From Moritella sp. Urea-trap-13 (GTDB lineage Bacteria > Pseudomonadota > Gammaproteobacteria > Enterobacterales > Moritellaceae), in assembly GCF_002836355.1 (NCBI RefSeq), contig NZ_PJCA01000031.1, positions 1,364,001 to 1,428,000 of the forward strand: a stretch of DNA of 64,000 nucleotides, in the 5' to 3' direction. The notes beneath the pieces were generated by a model that saw nothing but the letters and a program-made list of their open reading frames with translations, ran no database searches and was not told the DNA's origin. Each line of letters begins with the position of its first letter. Within the stretch, counting starts at the first letter, position 1. The translations under genes were made by a program, and so were the position numbers. Below are positions 1 to 10,104 of the stretch, in pieces.

Positions 1-1
1 A

Positions 2-676
2 AGCATGCTAACCAACTACAGTGACGAAGTGAAAAGCACAATAAGTAAAATGGCCTCATTTATCGGTAGCCTAGGAGGCAGCTTTATTCAATTTATTATC
101 TCAACCGTCATCGCTGGCGCTTTCATGGTTCATGCTGAAAAATGTGAACGAGCCTTCATACTCGTCGCAAGTCGTTTAACTGGCGGCAAACAGGGTAAAG
201 AGCTAACCACGATATCGAAAACAACGGTTAGGGGGGTTGTGCAAGGCGTTATCGGTGTCGCGGTTATCCAGTCCATTTTAGCTGGGGTAGGTATTGCAAT
301 TGCAGGTATCCCAGGGGTTGCGCTATGGATGTTTCTAATATTGATCGTGGCGATCATTCAACTTCCACCCATCCTCGCATTACTGCCCGCTATCATTTAT
401 GCATTCACAGTAGACACGACCACAACTGCCGTACTATTTTTAATATGGTGTATTCTGGTGAGTGCGAGCGACGCTGTGCTTAAACCTATGTTATTAGGCC
501 GTGGATCAGATACACCCATACTGGTTATTTTACTGGGTGCGCTTGGCGGTATGGTAATGTCAGGTATTATCGGTTTATTTGTCGGTGCTGTGATATTAAG
601 TCTCACGTATCAGTTATTCACAGTTTGGTTAGAAAATGAAACCAAAGATAAAGAAAAAGAAAAAGAAAAATCATGA
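2..676 (+). CDS. AI-2E/UPF0118-family permease, 5' end outside window
   Basis: The reading frame is open from base 2 to the stop at 674-676, so only the C-terminal part (about 224 residues) is present; members of this family are usually about 350 residues. Several hydrophobic segments alternate with short loops, including a helix near residues 20-42 and a long hydrophobic block near 80-135, followed by a segment with Leu-Lys-Pro and a Gly-rich helix near 170-205. This pattern is typical of the AI-2E transporter family of inner-membrane permeases, whose real substrates differ (autoinducer-2 or ions). The tail is a run of Lys/Glu. The stop overlaps the start of the next gene (ATGA), which suggests translational coupling. 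The substrate cannot be read from sequence. Confidence 0.75.
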   Translation, partial: SMLTNYSDEVKSTISKMASFIGSLGGSFIQFIISTVIAGAFMVHAEKCERAFILVASRLTGGKQGKELTTISKTTVRGVVQGVIGVAVIQSILAGVGIAIAGIPGVALWMFLILIVAIIQLPPILALLPAIIYAFTVDTTTTAVLFLIWCILVSASDAVLKPMLLGRGSDTPILVILLGALGGMVMSGIIGLFVGAVILSLTYQLFTVWLENETKDKEKEKEKS

Positions 677-1332
677 TGAAACAAGTATCTAAAGATGACA
701 ATTTCTACTTTTTACTGGTGGCATTATTAGGGCTATTGTTCACCAGTGCCATGTTACAACAGCTTTTCAATGGTGGTCAGAGAACTATTCTGGCCTTGAT
801 TATTATTTGTTTGGCTGTTTCGATTGCTGGCGTTAAGCACAAGCCCTATTTCTATCGAAATTGGTATGTTTTTTTACTTAGCCTCGCCGCAATATCAGGT
901 AGTATTAGCTTTTTAGATGAATATGACTTTTCTCTAGTGACATTATTCTCCTTGCTAGTTTTTCTACTCTCTCATACCTTCGCTGCGTTAAAACAAGTAA
1001 TGTTAAGTGAGTACGTCAGTAAAAATCAGATTATTGGTTCGATATGTGTTTATCTACTGATTGGAGTCTCATGGTCAATTATTTATCTAATCCAGATAGA
1101 ACTTTTCCCACAGGCATTTAACGGTATCGAGGCTAAACCTTGGTTTGACAATATGTTTGAAGTGGTTTATTTCAGTTTTATCACGTTAACAACAGTGGGT
1201 TATGGGGATATTTCCCCTGCGTTACCCATACCGAGGTTCTTTGTTTTTATTGAAGCTATTTTAGGCAGTTTTTACTTGGCCATTATGGTGGCAAGTTTAG
1301 TCAGTAATCGATTAAATCAACCACCTCGCTAA
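673..1332 (+). CDS. Two-pore-domain type potassium channel (Ion_trans_2)
   Basis: A 219-residue inner-membrane protein with about six hydrophobic segments and a K+ selectivity filter, TVGYGD, at about residues 174-179, in the pore loop between the last two helices. This is the single-pore bacterial K+ channel arrangement (Ion_trans_2). There is no RCK/TrkA-N ligand domain after the last helix, so gating by cytosolic ligand is not evident. The start ATG overlaps the upstream permease stop, so the two are probably one transcriptional unit, pairing a permease with a K+ leak or sensor channel. The channel assignment is secure from the filter; the physiological role is inferred. Confidence 0.85.
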   Translation: MMKQVSKDDNFYFLLVALLGLLFTSAMLQQLFNGGQRTILALIIICLAVSIAGVKHKPYFYRNWYVFLLSLAAISGSISFLDEYDFSLVTLFSLLVFLLSHTFAALKQVMLSEYVSKNQIIGSICVYLLIGVSWSIIYLIQIELFPQAFNGIEAKPWFDNMFEVVYFSFITLTTVGYGDISPALPIPRFFVFIEAILGSFYLAIMVASLVSNRLNQPPR

Positions 1333-1672
1333 TAGCAATAATTTGGGGAACAGAGCCTCATCTACCACAGTATAAATCTCAGTTTTTGTCCATTCACTTA
1401 CAGTTTTTAATGATCATTCTCCAGCCTGTGCATTAAGTGACATTACAGCTAAAAGAGAAACAGTAAATATTTTTATACCTCATCATAAAATTCCTTAAAT
1501 ATACCAGCAAGTCTATATAGACTTAAATAATTTCTGGCATAATTAATTATAAGAACAAGGGTTTTAAACAATACAAATCGTATATATATGTATAAAATAC
1601 GGTAATAAACCATAATTAATTAAGCATTACCGCATCGTTAATTTACCGCTATCTGTGCGCAAAAGGGATCAC
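1333..1672. other. Intergenic, AT-rich; possible decayed secreted-protein remnant
   Basis: No intact gene is visible. On the minus strand, from about 1479 down to 1417, one frame reads like a signal peptide (a hydrophobic stretch ending in NAQAGE) but has no usable start codon and meets TGA at 1414-1416; the same frame then stays open into the end of the upstream gene. This may be a broken gene. No sigma-54 promoter with proper GG/GC spacing was found ahead of pspB. Confidence 0.3.
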
Positions 1673-1894
1673 ATGGATTTAATTGAAGTACCTCTCAGCA
1701 TTTTTTTAATCATAGTCGCACCACTGTGGCTGATTTTACATTACCGTAGTAAGCGCCAAACTAATCAAGGACTATCAGAAAAAGATCAAGAAAACCTGCA
1801 CTCGCTAATTGAACGCACGGAAAAGCTACAAGATCGTATTATCTCACTCGAACTGATCTTAGATGAAGAGTCGCCGAAATGGAGAGATAGATGA
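1673..1894 (+). CDS. pspB: Phage shock protein B
   Basis: A 73-residue protein with one N-terminal membrane helix (about residues 5-25), a basic HYRSKR junction, then an amphipathic leucine-zipper-like helix ending in a LILDEESPKWR block, as in PspB. PspB and PspC are inner-membrane partners that relay envelope stress to the PspA-PspF switch. I chose the ATG at 1673, preceded by AAGGGA, rather than the GTG 18 bases upstream. The stop overlaps the pspC start by four bases. pspA and pspF are not next to it, unlike the enterobacterial operon, so this is a stand-alone pspBC unit. Confidence 0.85.
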   Translation: MDLIEVPLSIFLIIVAPLWLILHYRSKRQTNQGLSEKDQENLHSLIERTEKLQDRIISLELILDEESPKWRDR

Positions 1895-2277
1895 TCAACA
1901 AACAGCTATATCGAGACACTCAAAATGGCAAACTCGGTGGTGTATGTGCTGGGTTAGCGACAGCCCTTGGCGCGGAAGTTTGGTTGGTTCGACTGTTATT
2001 TGTATCCTTATTCTTATTTACCGGTTTCTTTCTGGCGATCCTCATTTATATCATCGCTTGCCTGCTATTAGAAAAAATGCCCATCCAAAAGCAACAACAA
2101 AACAGTACCTATGCTAACCATTCGATGAAGACTAAATCGTGGCAGCAAGGCCATTCAGCCGAGAAAATACTCGAAAACATTACCGCTGAACTCGACGATA
2201 TCGACCAAGATCTACAGAAAATGGAAAACTACGTGATCTCATTTTCATTTAAAATGGATCGAGAGTTCAAAAAATAG
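1891..2277 (+). CDS. pspC: Phage shock protein C (PspC domain)
   Basis: 128 residues. The N-terminal part carries the PspC signature (a basic N terminus, then GGVCAGLA, then a long hydrophobic helix at about residues 28-62). The C-terminal cytoplasmic part ends in a predicted coiled coil (about 95-125). It works with PspB as an inner-membrane sensor of proton-motive-force and envelope damage. Its ATG overlaps the pspB stop, so translation is probably coupled. Downstream, 2278-2425 holds no recognisable gene. Confidence 0.88.
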   Translation: MINKQLYRDTQNGKLGGVCAGLATALGAEVWLVRLLFVSLFLFTGFFLAILIYIIACLLLEKMPIQKQQQNSTYANHSMKTKSWQQGHSAEKILENITAELDDIDQDLQKMENYVISFSFKMDREFKK

Positions 2278-2425
2278 TAAAACGTAGTAGAAATACTAGA
2301 AATTGTAAAAATCGCATAAATGATCGCATAGCAATGGTAAAGTGTTTAATAGAAACCTAGACACTATAGATAGGTAGACACATAGATCTATACACATTGA
2401 TAACGGACTATCAAAGGAGAGTATG

Positions 2426-3001
2426 ATGATAAAGCTAACCATGCCATTGCTTGTGGCTATATTACTCGTCGGCTGTACCACGGCTGAATACCCGATCACG
2501 AGTGGCTACAACAAGATCAATCAATTGACCAAAGTAGAGACTGGCGATCTCACTCAATTCGGCCAACAAAAATTAACCTTTGCTTGGTATCCAGGACGCG
2601 GTAAAACATTCCTGCCCGCAGACAGCAATAGCGCCTTATTGACTGACTATACTGAAAATGCCATCACCAAGATAATGCAGGATAAAGGCTATATCTTCAC
2701 CTATAATGTACAACAAGCTGACTTTCTTATTGGTTATGGCTTAGCCGTAGAATCTGAACTCTCTGATGATCAGATTTTTAACAAGGTAGGTTCAAATCTT
2801 GGTTTATCAATGAGTCATCTCGACCCTGATAAATTTCAAAAAGGCAGTGCCCTTATCGCCTTTTATAACCCGCAGACTTTTCAAACCGAGTGGCAGGTAC
2901 TAGCCCAAGGCATTGCTAAAGTTGGGCTATCGCAGCAAGCACGTAAAGACAAAATTGCAGCGGTGATGTTCTCAATGCTTAATCACGTGCCAGCAAACTA
3001 G
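2426..3001 (+). CDS. DUF4136-type lipoprotein
   Basis: 191 residues beginning with a lipoprotein signal peptide whose lipobox is LVGC, with Cys17 the expected lipidated residue. The rest fits the DUF4136 pattern: a short strand with FAWYPG, a later helix ending in a DKGY motif, and a QADFLIGYG strand. Function of the family is unknown; an envelope location is expected. Two ATGs are adjacent (2423 and 2426); the second lies about six bases from the AGGAG at 2415-2419 and is preferred. It appears monocistronic. The family assignment is by pattern only. Confidence 0.65.
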   Translation: MIKLTMPLLVAILLVGCTTAEYPITSGYNKINQLTKVETGDLTQFGQQKLTFAWYPGRGKTFLPADSNSALLTDYTENAITKIMQDKGYIFTYNVQQADFLIGYGLAVESELSDDQIFNKVGSNLGLSMSHLDPDKFQKGSALIAFYNPQTFQTEWQVLAQGIAKVGLSQQARKDKIAAVMFSMLNHVPAN

Positions 3002-3120
3002 ATACGATGAGTGCACACTGCTGATAACACCACTGTTGCGTTGATTATTCTGACGTTGATACATAAATAATCAAATGCACTAAATATCTCAAATAAAGCA
3101 ATGCATTAGCCTTAATTTAA

Positions 3121-3157
3121 CGCCAAGAGTAGCCAACTTATGCTACCTTGGCGTTTT
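3121..3157 (+). terminator. Hairpin plus T-run upstream of cpdB
   Basis: CGCCAAG...CTTGGCG outer stem with inner GTAGC/GCTAC pairing (3121-3153), followed by TTTT. It ends transcription from the lipoprotein gene or acts as an attenuator 34 bases ahead of cpdB. An in-frame ATG at 3140 lies in this hairpin and is therefore an unlikely start. Confidence 0.7.
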
Positions 3158-3190
3158 CTGTATCTACTTCTATTTAACTTGGAGAAATTC

Positions 3191-5158
3191 ATGTCGTTAT
3201 CTATCAAACCAGTCGCTATCGCAGTACTCGGTGGGCTACTTACTATGGCCGGACCTGCTTATGCCGAAACCATCAAATTACGTATTCTAGAAACGACGGA
3301 TATTCATACCAACGTAATGGATTATGACTATTACAAAAACAAACCAACCGAAAAAACTGGCCTAGTTCGTACTGCAACATTGGTAAGAGAAGCTCGTGCT
3401 GAAGTAGAAAATAGTGTACTGGTTGATAACGGTGATTTACTGCAAGGTAGTCCAATGGGCGACTACATGGCAGATAAAGGCCTACAACCTGGTGATGTAC
3501 ACCCAGTTTACAAAGCCATGAATCAGCTTGGTTATGAAGTCGGTAATTTAGGTAACCATGAATTTAACTACGGCTTAGACTTCTTACAAGAAGCGACAAA
3601 TGACGCTAACTTCCCGTATATTAACGCTAACGTTATCGATCTTAAGACCGGTAAGAACATGTTTACCCCGTACATCATCAAAACCAATACCTTTACCGAT
3701 ACTGACGGCGTTGAGCACCAAGTTAAAATTGGTTACATCGGTTTTGTACCACCACAAATCTTAATCTGGGATAAGAAAAACCTAGAAGGCAAAGTTGAAG
3801 CCTTAGACATCAAACAAACAGCAGAAAAATTTGTTCCGCAAATGAAAGCTGAAGGCGCAGATATCATTCTGGCTATCCCGCATTCAGGTGTATCCGCTGA
3901 CCCGTATAAAGTAATGGCTGAAAACTCAGTCTACTACCTAACACAAGTACCGGGTATTGATGCAATTGCGTTTGGTCATTCCCATGCTGTATTCCCAAGT
4001 GCTAGCTTCTCTAAACTACCGGGTGTTGATATAGAAAAAGGCACAATCAACGGTATTCCAGCAGTTATGCCTGGTCGCTGGGGTGATCATGTGGGTATCA
4101 TGGATCTGGTGTTAGACAAGCAAGGTGATACTTGGAAAGTAACCAACGCCCAGACTGAAGCGCGTCCAATTTTTGACAAGTTCACGAAAAAGCCATTAGT
4201 TGCCGCAGATGAAAAAATGGTAGCGGCAGTAGCAGCTGACCACAAAGCAACACGTAACTTTGTGAACCAACCTATCGGTAAAGCAAGTGATGTGATGTAC
4301 AGCTTCCTTGCGCTAGTACAAGACGATCCAACCATTCAAATTGTTAACTTGGCGCAAACAGATTACGTTGAACGCTTTATCCAAGGTGATCCTGATTTAG
4401 ACGGCATTCCAGTACTTTCAGCTGCAGCACCGTTTAAAGCTGGCGGCCGTGGTAACGATCCAACCAACTTTACTGAAGTTGAATCTGGTCAGTTAACCTT
4501 CCGTAACGCTGCCGATCTTTACCTTTACCCAAATACCCTAGTGGCAATGAAAGTAACGGGTAAAGAAGTAAAAGAATGGCTGGAATGCTCTGCTGGTCAG
4601 TTTAATCAAATCGACCTAAACAGCACGGCACCACAAGGTCTCATTAACTGGGATGAATTCCGTACCTACAACTACGACGTGATTGACGGGGTTAAATACG
4701 GTATCGATTTATCGCAACCTGCACGTTATAACGGTGACTGTAAGCTAATCAATCCGGACTCAAACCGTATTACTGATTTAACCTTTAAAGGTAAACCAGT
4801 AGATCCTGCGCAGCCGTTCCTCGTAGCAACAAATAACTACCGTGCTTACAGTGCTAAATTTGCGGGTACCGGTGAAGCGTTTGTGGCATTTGCATCACCC
4901 GATGAAAACCGTACTGTACTTGCTGACTACATCAGTCGCGTAAGTAAAGAAAAAGGCCAAGTAACACCAAGTGCCGATAACAACTGGTACTTCACGCCAT
5001 TACAAAGCGATAAGAAACTGACTATCACGTTTGAAACCGCACCAGGTGAAAAAGCCGCACAGTTCATCAAGGACAAAGGCCAATACCCGATGCAGTTTAT
5101 GAAAGAAGATAAACTTGGTTTTGCTATCTACAGCTTAGATTTACAAAATAAAAAGTAA
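3191..5158 (+). CDS. cpdB: 2',3'-cyclic-nucleotide 2'-phosphodiesterase/3'-nucleotidase
   Basis: A 655-residue periplasmic enzyme that hydrolyses 2',3'-cyclic nucleotides and 3'-nucleotides for nucleoside scavenging. A signal peptide ends near residue 25 (AYA/ET). The calcineurin-like metallophosphatase domain shows all its metal motifs: TTDIH (Asp37, His39), DNGD (Asp82), GNHEF (Asn122, His123), then AIPHSG and FGHSH further on. The C-terminal half is a 5'-nucleotidase C-terminal domain. The ATG at 3191 is preceded directly by GGAGAA; a longer form starting at 3140 would begin inside a terminator hairpin. Length matches E. coli CpdB. A 12-bp tandem duplication and a terminator follow. Confidence 0.93.
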   Translation: MSLSIKPVAIAVLGGLLTMAGPAYAETIKLRILETTDIHTNVMDYDYYKNKPTEKTGLVRTATLVREARAEVENSVLVDNGDLLQGSPMGDYMADKGLQPGDVHPVYKAMNQLGYEVGNLGNHEFNYGLDFLQEATNDANFPYINANVIDLKTGKNMFTPYIIKTNTFTDTDGVEHQVKIGYIGFVPPQILIWDKKNLEGKVEALDIKQTAEKFVPQMKAEGADIILAIPHSGVSADPYKVMAENSVYYLTQVPGIDAIAFGHSHAVFPSASFSKLPGVDIEKGTINGIPAVMPGRWGDHVGIMDLVLDKQGDTWKVTNAQTEARPIFDKFTKKPLVAADEKMVAAVAADHKATRNFVNQPIGKASDVMYSFLALVQDDPTIQIVNLAQTDYVERFIQGDPDLDGIPVLSAAAPFKAGGRGNDPTNFTEVESGQLTFRNAADLYLYPNTLVAMKVTGKEVKEWLECSAGQFNQIDLNSTAPQGLINWDEFRTYNYDVIDGVKYGIDLSQPARYNGDCKLINPDSNRITDLTFKGKPVDPAQPFLVATNNYRAYSAKFAGTGEAFVAFASPDENRTVLADYISRVSKEKGQVTPSADNNWYFTPLQSDKKLTITFETAPGEKAAQFIKDKGQYPMQFMKEDKLGFAIYSLDLQNKK

Positions 5159-5246
5159 TACGTTAAGCCTAAACGTTTGACTCGGCGTTTGTCACTGTCG
5201 GCTGACGTCAAGTCACAGGCATAAACCATCGGTCTACATCAATAAT

Positions 5247-5270
5247 CGATCGACATAACGATCGACATAA
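5247..5270. repeat. Perfect 12-bp tandem duplication
   Basis: CGATCGACATAA occurs twice in a row between the cpdB stop codon and its terminator. Confidence 0.9.
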
Positions 5271-5271
5271 C

Positions 5272-5301
5272 AATACCGCAGCCAGTCTGCGGTATTTTTT
5301 T
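5272..5301 (+). terminator. Rho-independent terminator of cpdB
   Basis: AATACCGCAG / CTGCGGTATT perfect 10-bp stem with a five-base loop, followed by a run of T (5295-5301). Confidence 0.9.
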
Positions 5302-5366
5302 AACTCAATTTCACTGCATAATTTGCTAAACTTAAATAAGAGCTATTTCTGTCGACAGGACGTCTT

Positions 5367-6215
5367 ATGAGTAATAACAGCAAGCACGAGAACAATCAAA
5401 CCAACGCCGCTAACGTCAATAACACTGCACCTTGCTATTATGAACAACAAGGTAGCGGCAGTCCGATTGTGTTTATTCACGGTTCTTACGCGACCACATC
5501 GACATGGAAGAAGATAGTCCAGCAACTCGCCAGTACACATCATTGCATTTCGATTAAGTTACCCGGTCACTGTGGCACGCCAGATCCTGATGATTTTACC
5601 GCACCAAACATAGAGACTGAACTGAATATCATTGAATCTGTCATTGCTGAACTGTGCGAGCAGCCCGCCCAATCCAACCAAGCTATTCATCTTATCGGCC
5701 ATTCGTTTGGAGGCGTCGTCGCACTTGCGTTAGCCCTGAAAGGATCGGTAAATATACGAGAACTAACCCTGTTTGAACCAGTTTCAACGTGGGTTTTTGA
5801 ATCGGTGGGCGATAAAAAAATGACCACTCAGGTGAGTAAATTCATTCAAGGTTATCGTCAGGGTATCTCTAATAACGAACCTTACGTATGTGGACAGGTA
5901 ATCGATTTCTGGGGTGGCGAAGGCGCATTTAACCCCCTGCCCGATTTCATCAAAGAAGCAATGGTGTTATTAACCGAAAATAATAACCGTCATTGGACCC
6001 TGTGCGCAAATACCTATCACCAGCGCGCAGCGCTTAACACCTTAAGCATACCCACAAAATTGGTGTGTGGCTCGGCATCAAACCCGGTTGCACAAGCCAT
6101 TGTTCACCACCTAAGTCGTGAATTACCCCACAACAAGCAATATACCATACCAGGCGCGAGTCACTTTTTAGTCACCAGCCATGCTAATCAATGCATCGAT
6201 ATTATTAACGATTAG
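5367..6215 (+). CDS. Alpha/beta hydrolase
   Basis: 282 residues with an alpha/beta-hydrolase fold. An HGS oxyanion-loop motif lies near residues 38-40, the nucleophile elbow GHSFGG at 111-116 makes Ser113 the catalytic serine, and His266 in GASHF near the C terminus is the likely catalytic histidine. The first 22 residues are polar and Asn-rich with no signal peptide, so it is probably cytoplasmic. The substrate cannot be deduced; relatives include esterases, lactonases and C-C hydrolases. It stands alone, with a hairpin at 6315-6343 downstream. Confidence 0.8.
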   Translation: MSNNSKHENNQTNAANVNNTAPCYYEQQGSGSPIVFIHGSYATTSTWKKIVQQLASTHHCISIKLPGHCGTPDPDDFTAPNIETELNIIESVIAELCEQPAQSNQAIHLIGHSFGGVVALALALKGSVNIRELTLFEPVSTWVFESVGDKKMTTQVSKFIQGYRQGISNNEPYVCGQVIDFWGGEGAFNPLPDFIKEAMVLLTENNNRHWTLCANTYHQRAALNTLSIPTKLVCGSASNPVAQAIVHHLSRELPHNKQYTIPGASHFLVTSHANQCIDIIND

Positions 6216-6314
6216 CAACAAATGGACATAACTACCAACTCATGAGTCATAACTGGTAATTGACAAGAAATATTCCTTAAGTAGTAACTCTAATTGGGGC
6301 GTAGATCGCATAAT

Positions 6315-6343
6315 CACACTAAAAGTCGGCCATTTTTAGTGTG
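6315..6343. terminator. Perfect 10-bp inverted repeat downstream of hydrolase
   Basis: CACACTAAAA / TTTTAGTGTG with a nine-base spacer. The T-tract is part of the 3' arm. It could end the hydrolase transcript or be an operator for the PAS-GGDEF gene that starts 90 bases downstream. Confidence 0.45.
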
Positions 6344-6432
6344 GCCACTATAATTGTCAGCAATGACAGTTTGTATTTATTCAAAAAATTAATCTTTATT
6401 GATTTTTAAAAACATCAGCTTGGAGTACATGG

Positions 6433-7452
6433 ATGTTGACTCTTCCGACAAAAAAAGTACAAGATATTATATTCAGTGCTTTGTCATTAACCAATGACGG
6501 TGTTGCGGTCTTTGATGCCAATGACACCGTCATATATTGCAATGAAAGTATGGCGAAGCTATTTGATAGCACCGCTGCACAGGCATTAAACAAAACCTTT
6601 GGTGAACTAATCAAGCAATGCTTCAATCGTTCTGCTGGGATTAATATTGAAGCGGATAACGTCGAAAAATGGCTAGCAACCGCCGCTGATAAAAGACGCA
6701 GTGTGCCATTTCGCAGTTTCGAAACTGACACTCAGGATGGTCGCTGGTATTTGATTACAGAGCAAGTCGTTAGTGGCGATATCCTGTATTTTAGCAGTAC
6801 CGATATAACTGAAAAAAAACAAGCTGAAATGCAATTAGAAGCATTATCCAAAGAGCTACATAAACGAGCATCAACTGACGAACTCACCACGATCAGCAAT
6901 CGCCATAATTTCTACGAAATGGCAGAAATAGAGTTTCACAATGCTCAAATCGGACACCAACCACTGACGTTAATACTCATCGATATCGACAATTTTAAGT
7001 CTATTAACGATAACTTTGGTCATGCCGCAGGCGATACCGCACTCAAGGAATTTGCCCATAATATCAAGGGAAAACTGCGAAAGAGGGATTTATTTGCGCG
7101 AATCGGTGGTGACGAATTTTCGATAATACTACCTAATACTGATACCAAACAAAGCTTAATCATTGCAGAACGGTTCCGAAATACCATAGCAAAAATGAAA
7201 ATTCACCATAAAGATCAAACTCTTCAACTAACAGCTTCCATCGGTATAGTTCAAGCGTCACTGACTATGGAATCGATTCATGACGTCATTAACGCTGCAG
7301 ACAAAGCACTCTATCAAGCGAAGTCAGAAGGCCGCAATAAGGTTTGTAACGCCTCGGAAATGTGTAACAGCCCGATAAACCAATATCAGTTAACCACAAC
7401 GAGGATATCACCAGAAACAAAACAACAAGTTACACCCTGTGAGCATGCTTAA
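6433..7452 (+). CDS. PAS-GGDEF diguanylate cyclase
   Basis: 339 residues without membrane segments. A PAS-like sensor occupies about residues 10-128, ending at a TDITEKK linker. The GGDEF domain spans about 145-310, with intact GGDEF at 225-229 and an RxxD inhibitory site (RKRD, 216-219) five residues ahead. It should therefore make c-di-GMP from two GTP and be product-inhibited. The last 30 residues after the domain are low-complexity. Translation starts at 6433, seven bases after TGGAG. It converges on the hybrid histidine kinase; the PAS ligand is unknown. Confidence 0.9.
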   Translation: MLTLPTKKVQDIIFSALSLTNDGVAVFDANDTVIYCNESMAKLFDSTAAQALNKTFGELIKQCFNRSAGINIEADNVEKWLATAADKRRSVPFRSFETDTQDGRWYLITEQVVSGDILYFSSTDITEKKQAEMQLEALSKELHKRASTDELTTISNRHNFYEMAEIEFHNAQIGHQPLTLILIDIDNFKSINDNFGHAAGDTALKEFAHNIKGKLRKRDLFARIGGDEFSIILPNTDTKQSLIIAERFRNTIAKMKIHHKDQTLQLTASIGIVQASLTMESIHDVINAADKALYQAKSEGRNKVCNASEMCNSPINQYQLTTTRISPETKQQVTPCEHA

Positions 7453-7488
7453 CCCGGCACCTTTAAGTTACCTATTTAGGTCGGAATT

Positions 7489-9741
7489 TTATCGGCTATA
7501 CTTGTTGATCTTCTCTCTAAATATCTCTTTCTTAAAGGGCTTAGGTAAATAATCATCCATACCTGAATCGAAGCAGCGTTGAATGTCATCTTCTAAAATA
7601 CTCGCGGTTAGCGCGATAATAGGAATACGCGACAAAGCATAACTCTCTTCATATTCACGAATACCAATTGTGGCATCAAAGCCATCCATCACTGGCATCA
7701 TACAATCCATCAATACTAAGTTAATATGTTGATGACTTTCAGCATACATATCAATTGCTTCTTGGCCATTCTTAGCCACTATCACATCAAGTCCGAGTTG
7801 GTTAATGTTAATTGATGCGACCTTCTGATTAATTAAATTATCTTCCACTAACAAAATAGCACGGTTAACCTTTGCCGCTATCTCATCAGTGTCAACAGCC
7901 ACATTTAAATTAAGATCATGGATCATATTAATTAACCGTAATCCGAACAGTGGTTTAGTAATATATCCATCGACTAAATGTGCATAATTAAATTGCTCAC
8001 TGTGATTACTGCGCGCTACTAATATTGGCGTTTTCCCTACTTTTTGACGCAAGGTTTGCAATTCTATTTTCGCCAGTTCGGTTTCTTGCTGGTTATAAAT
8101 AATAATGGAGTTAGCTTTCACACTTGCCGCCACACAATTAACGTCAGCACACTCGGTAGACTCAATGCCCAATTTACCCAATTCAAATTGTAAGAATTGG
8201 GTATCTTCAGGATTAATTATAATAGCTTGATGAGCTGATATAACTTGCTTCGGTTGCTCCTTTTCGATGCCGACTGCGATGGTAAAGTAGAAATCACTGC
8301 CCTCGCCTTTAACCGACGTTATGGCTATATTGCCGCCCATCAAACTGACAATCTTAGCGCTAATAGAAAGGCCTAAACCGGTGCCACCAAAATTTCGCGT
8401 GGTGTCATTGTCTTCTTGCTGAAACGCTTCAAATATTTTGCCATGCTTACCTGAATCAATACCGATACCGGTATCTTTGACCGAGAACGATAAGGCCATA
8501 TTGTCAGCATCTAGGGCTTTAGACTGTAATGCCAGCGTGATTTTACCTGCGGCTGTAAACTTAACAGCATTAGACGCCAAGTTCATCAGCACTTGCCGTA
8601 ACTTATGCTCATCCAAGGTCACGAACGCTGGCAACTCGGGGTCAATTTGAATATCGAGTTCAATATTTTTAGCTTGTGCCTTGGCTGCGATTAATGACGC
8701 AGTATCAAACAATACTTCTTTAACGTTGGATGTGTGCGGCGAAATAGCCAAATTACCCGACTCTATCTTTGACAAATCGAGTACATCGTTAATCAACATC
8801 AACAAGGTTTGCGAGGATGAATCAATCGTCATCAGGTAATCTTTTTGGATTGGCGATAACTGTGAGTCTTTTAAGATCTCAGCCATACCTATAATACCGT
8901 TGAGTGGCGTGCGTATTTCATGTGACATATTGGCCAAAAATGTACTCTTGGCCTTATTCGCTTTATTGGCGTTATCTTTTTCTTGGGTGATAGTGGCAAT
9001 ATTTTGTTTTAACTCGGATTGCAGCGCCGCTAAATGACTAAAAGAATCACTCATTTCATCATTAATATTGTTCGCAACTCGCTTATCATGATCACCAGCG
9101 GCAATAAAACCAATATTACGGTTTAAGTCATTAAGGCGGGCAATAATACTGCGTTTAATTAAGGCGTAAATACAAAAAATAGATATCAACAAAATGCTAA
9201 AGACAGTTAATAACCAAGTGAAGGCTTTAAATAGATGCACATGAAAATCGTTAACGGCTTGTTCTGATTTCGCATTAATCTGGTCGAACTCTTGGTTCAG
9301 ACGCGTTCTTAATACTTGAAACTCTTGAGTGATCGCCCAGTGAATGATGATTTTGTCTTCATCGTCCAGACTAGCGGCATAGTCTTTGGTTAATTGCCGC
9401 CACCCTGCCATCAGCGACAATATATTGTAATTTTCGTGTGTCGGATCCAGTTCAACATATTTAGCGTATCGCGTTTTAATTTGATCTAAATTAGTGTTGA
9501 TCACAGTAAACGCATTAACGTCACCATCGATAATGTATTGCTGAAACGCGGAATAGGCTTGATACGCATCACGGTCTGCGTTAAGAATAAGGGTACTGGC
9601 ATGACGGTAAATATTTGCTTGCTGATCAACTGCAGTTTTACCAGAATCAATAAGGCGGGAGCCTTCATAAATAGAAAACAACAAACAGAATATAAAAATG
9701 CCCATCAGCAAATTTAACTTGGCTCGAATCGAGGTAAACAT
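7489..9741 (-). CDS. Hybrid sensor histidine kinase with receiver domain
   Basis: About 750 residues. Order: membrane helix (about 7-24), a helical periplasmic sensor region, a second helix (about 170-193), HAMP, HisKA with the phospho-accepting His near 271 in [12 protein letters not shown], then HATPase_c (NAVKFT, DTGIGI and GTGLGL boxes). A degenerate receiver-like segment follows (about 500-605), then a true receiver with its phosphorylated Asp in LVLMDCMMP (about 680), DN near the start and a KP motif at the end. There is no Hpt domain, so phosphotransfer needs a separate partner. The start at 9741 is set by AAAGGAC five bases upstream; an ATG 21 bases earlier is less well placed. No response regulator is adjacent. 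Confidence 0.9.
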   Translation of the reverse strand: MFTSIRAKLNLLMGIFIFCLLFSIYEGSRLIDSGKTAVDQQANIYRHASTLILNADRDAYQAYSAFQQYIIDGDVNAFTVINTNLDQIKTRYAKYVELDPTHENYNILSLMAGWRQLTKDYAASLDDEDKIIIHWAITQEFQVLRTRLNQEFDQINAKSEQAVNDFHVHLFKAFTWLLTVFSILLISIFCIYALIKRSIIARLNDLNRNIGFIAAGDHDKRVANNINDEMSDSFSHLAALQSELKQNIATITQEKDNANKANKAKSTFLANMSHEIRTPLNGIIGMAEILKDSQLSPIQKDYLMTIDSSSQTLLMLINDVLDLSKIESGNLAISPHTSNVKEVLFDTASLIAAKAQAKNIELDIQIDPELPAFVTLDEHKLRQVLMNLASNAVKFTAAGKITLALQSKALDADNMALSFSVKDTGIGIDSGKHGKIFEAFQQEDNDTTRNFGGTGLGLSISAKIVSLMGGNIAITSVKGEGSDFYFTIAVGIEKEQPKQVISAHQAIIINPEDTQFLQFELGKLGIESTECADVNCVAASVKANSIIIYNQQETELAKIELQTLRQKVGKTPILVARSNHSEQFNYAHLVDGYITKPLFGLRLINMIHDLNLNVAVDTDEIAAKVNRAILLVEDNLINQKVASININQLGLDVIVAKNGQEAIDMYAESHQHINLVLMDCMMPVMDGFDATIGIREYEESYALSRIPIIALTASILEDDIQRCFDSGMDDYLPKPFKKEIFREKINKYSR

Positions 9742-9762
9742 AAAAGTCCTTTTCATTGTCAT

Positions 9763-10104
9763 TTAACGGCCCTGTCAAAATCAAATAAACTAATGCTAAA
9801 GCATGAATAATGAGTGTATCACCGTCACTTTAAATTAACATTTATTAAATCACCTTTAGTATGCACATTTGTGATCTACGGACTTACATATATTACACTC
9901 TCACATATCGTGGTTATCAATCAGTACCCATGGCGATCCGTATTGAGGTGATACGGTGTGGTGAGACATAGCCTAACCTTGGGTTTAAATTACCGCAAAA
10001 GTGTGCCATATCGCTCAATTTAATCGCTTGTCAGCGTGCCGTTATTTCCTTTCCTAGGCAATTAAGAGATAATTATCATCTACCTACTTTTAAGGCCAAC
10101 AACG
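9763..10104. other. Intergenic between divergent genes
   Basis: About 340 AT-rich bases between the histidine kinase (minus) and the PfkB gene (plus). It must carry promoters for both. A short inverted repeat CCGTAT/ATACGG (9938-9956) is visible; no gene or RNA structure was recognised. Confidence 0.4.

Noticed and set aside
1333-1672. Sigma-54 promoter for pspBC
   Set aside because: A TGGCAT lies near 1552 but no GC element at the right distance follows.
3140-3190. Longer cpdB reading from an ATG at 3140
   Set aside because: That ATG lies inside a terminator hairpin and lacks a ribosome site; the ATG at 3191 follows GGAGAA and begins a normal signal peptide.
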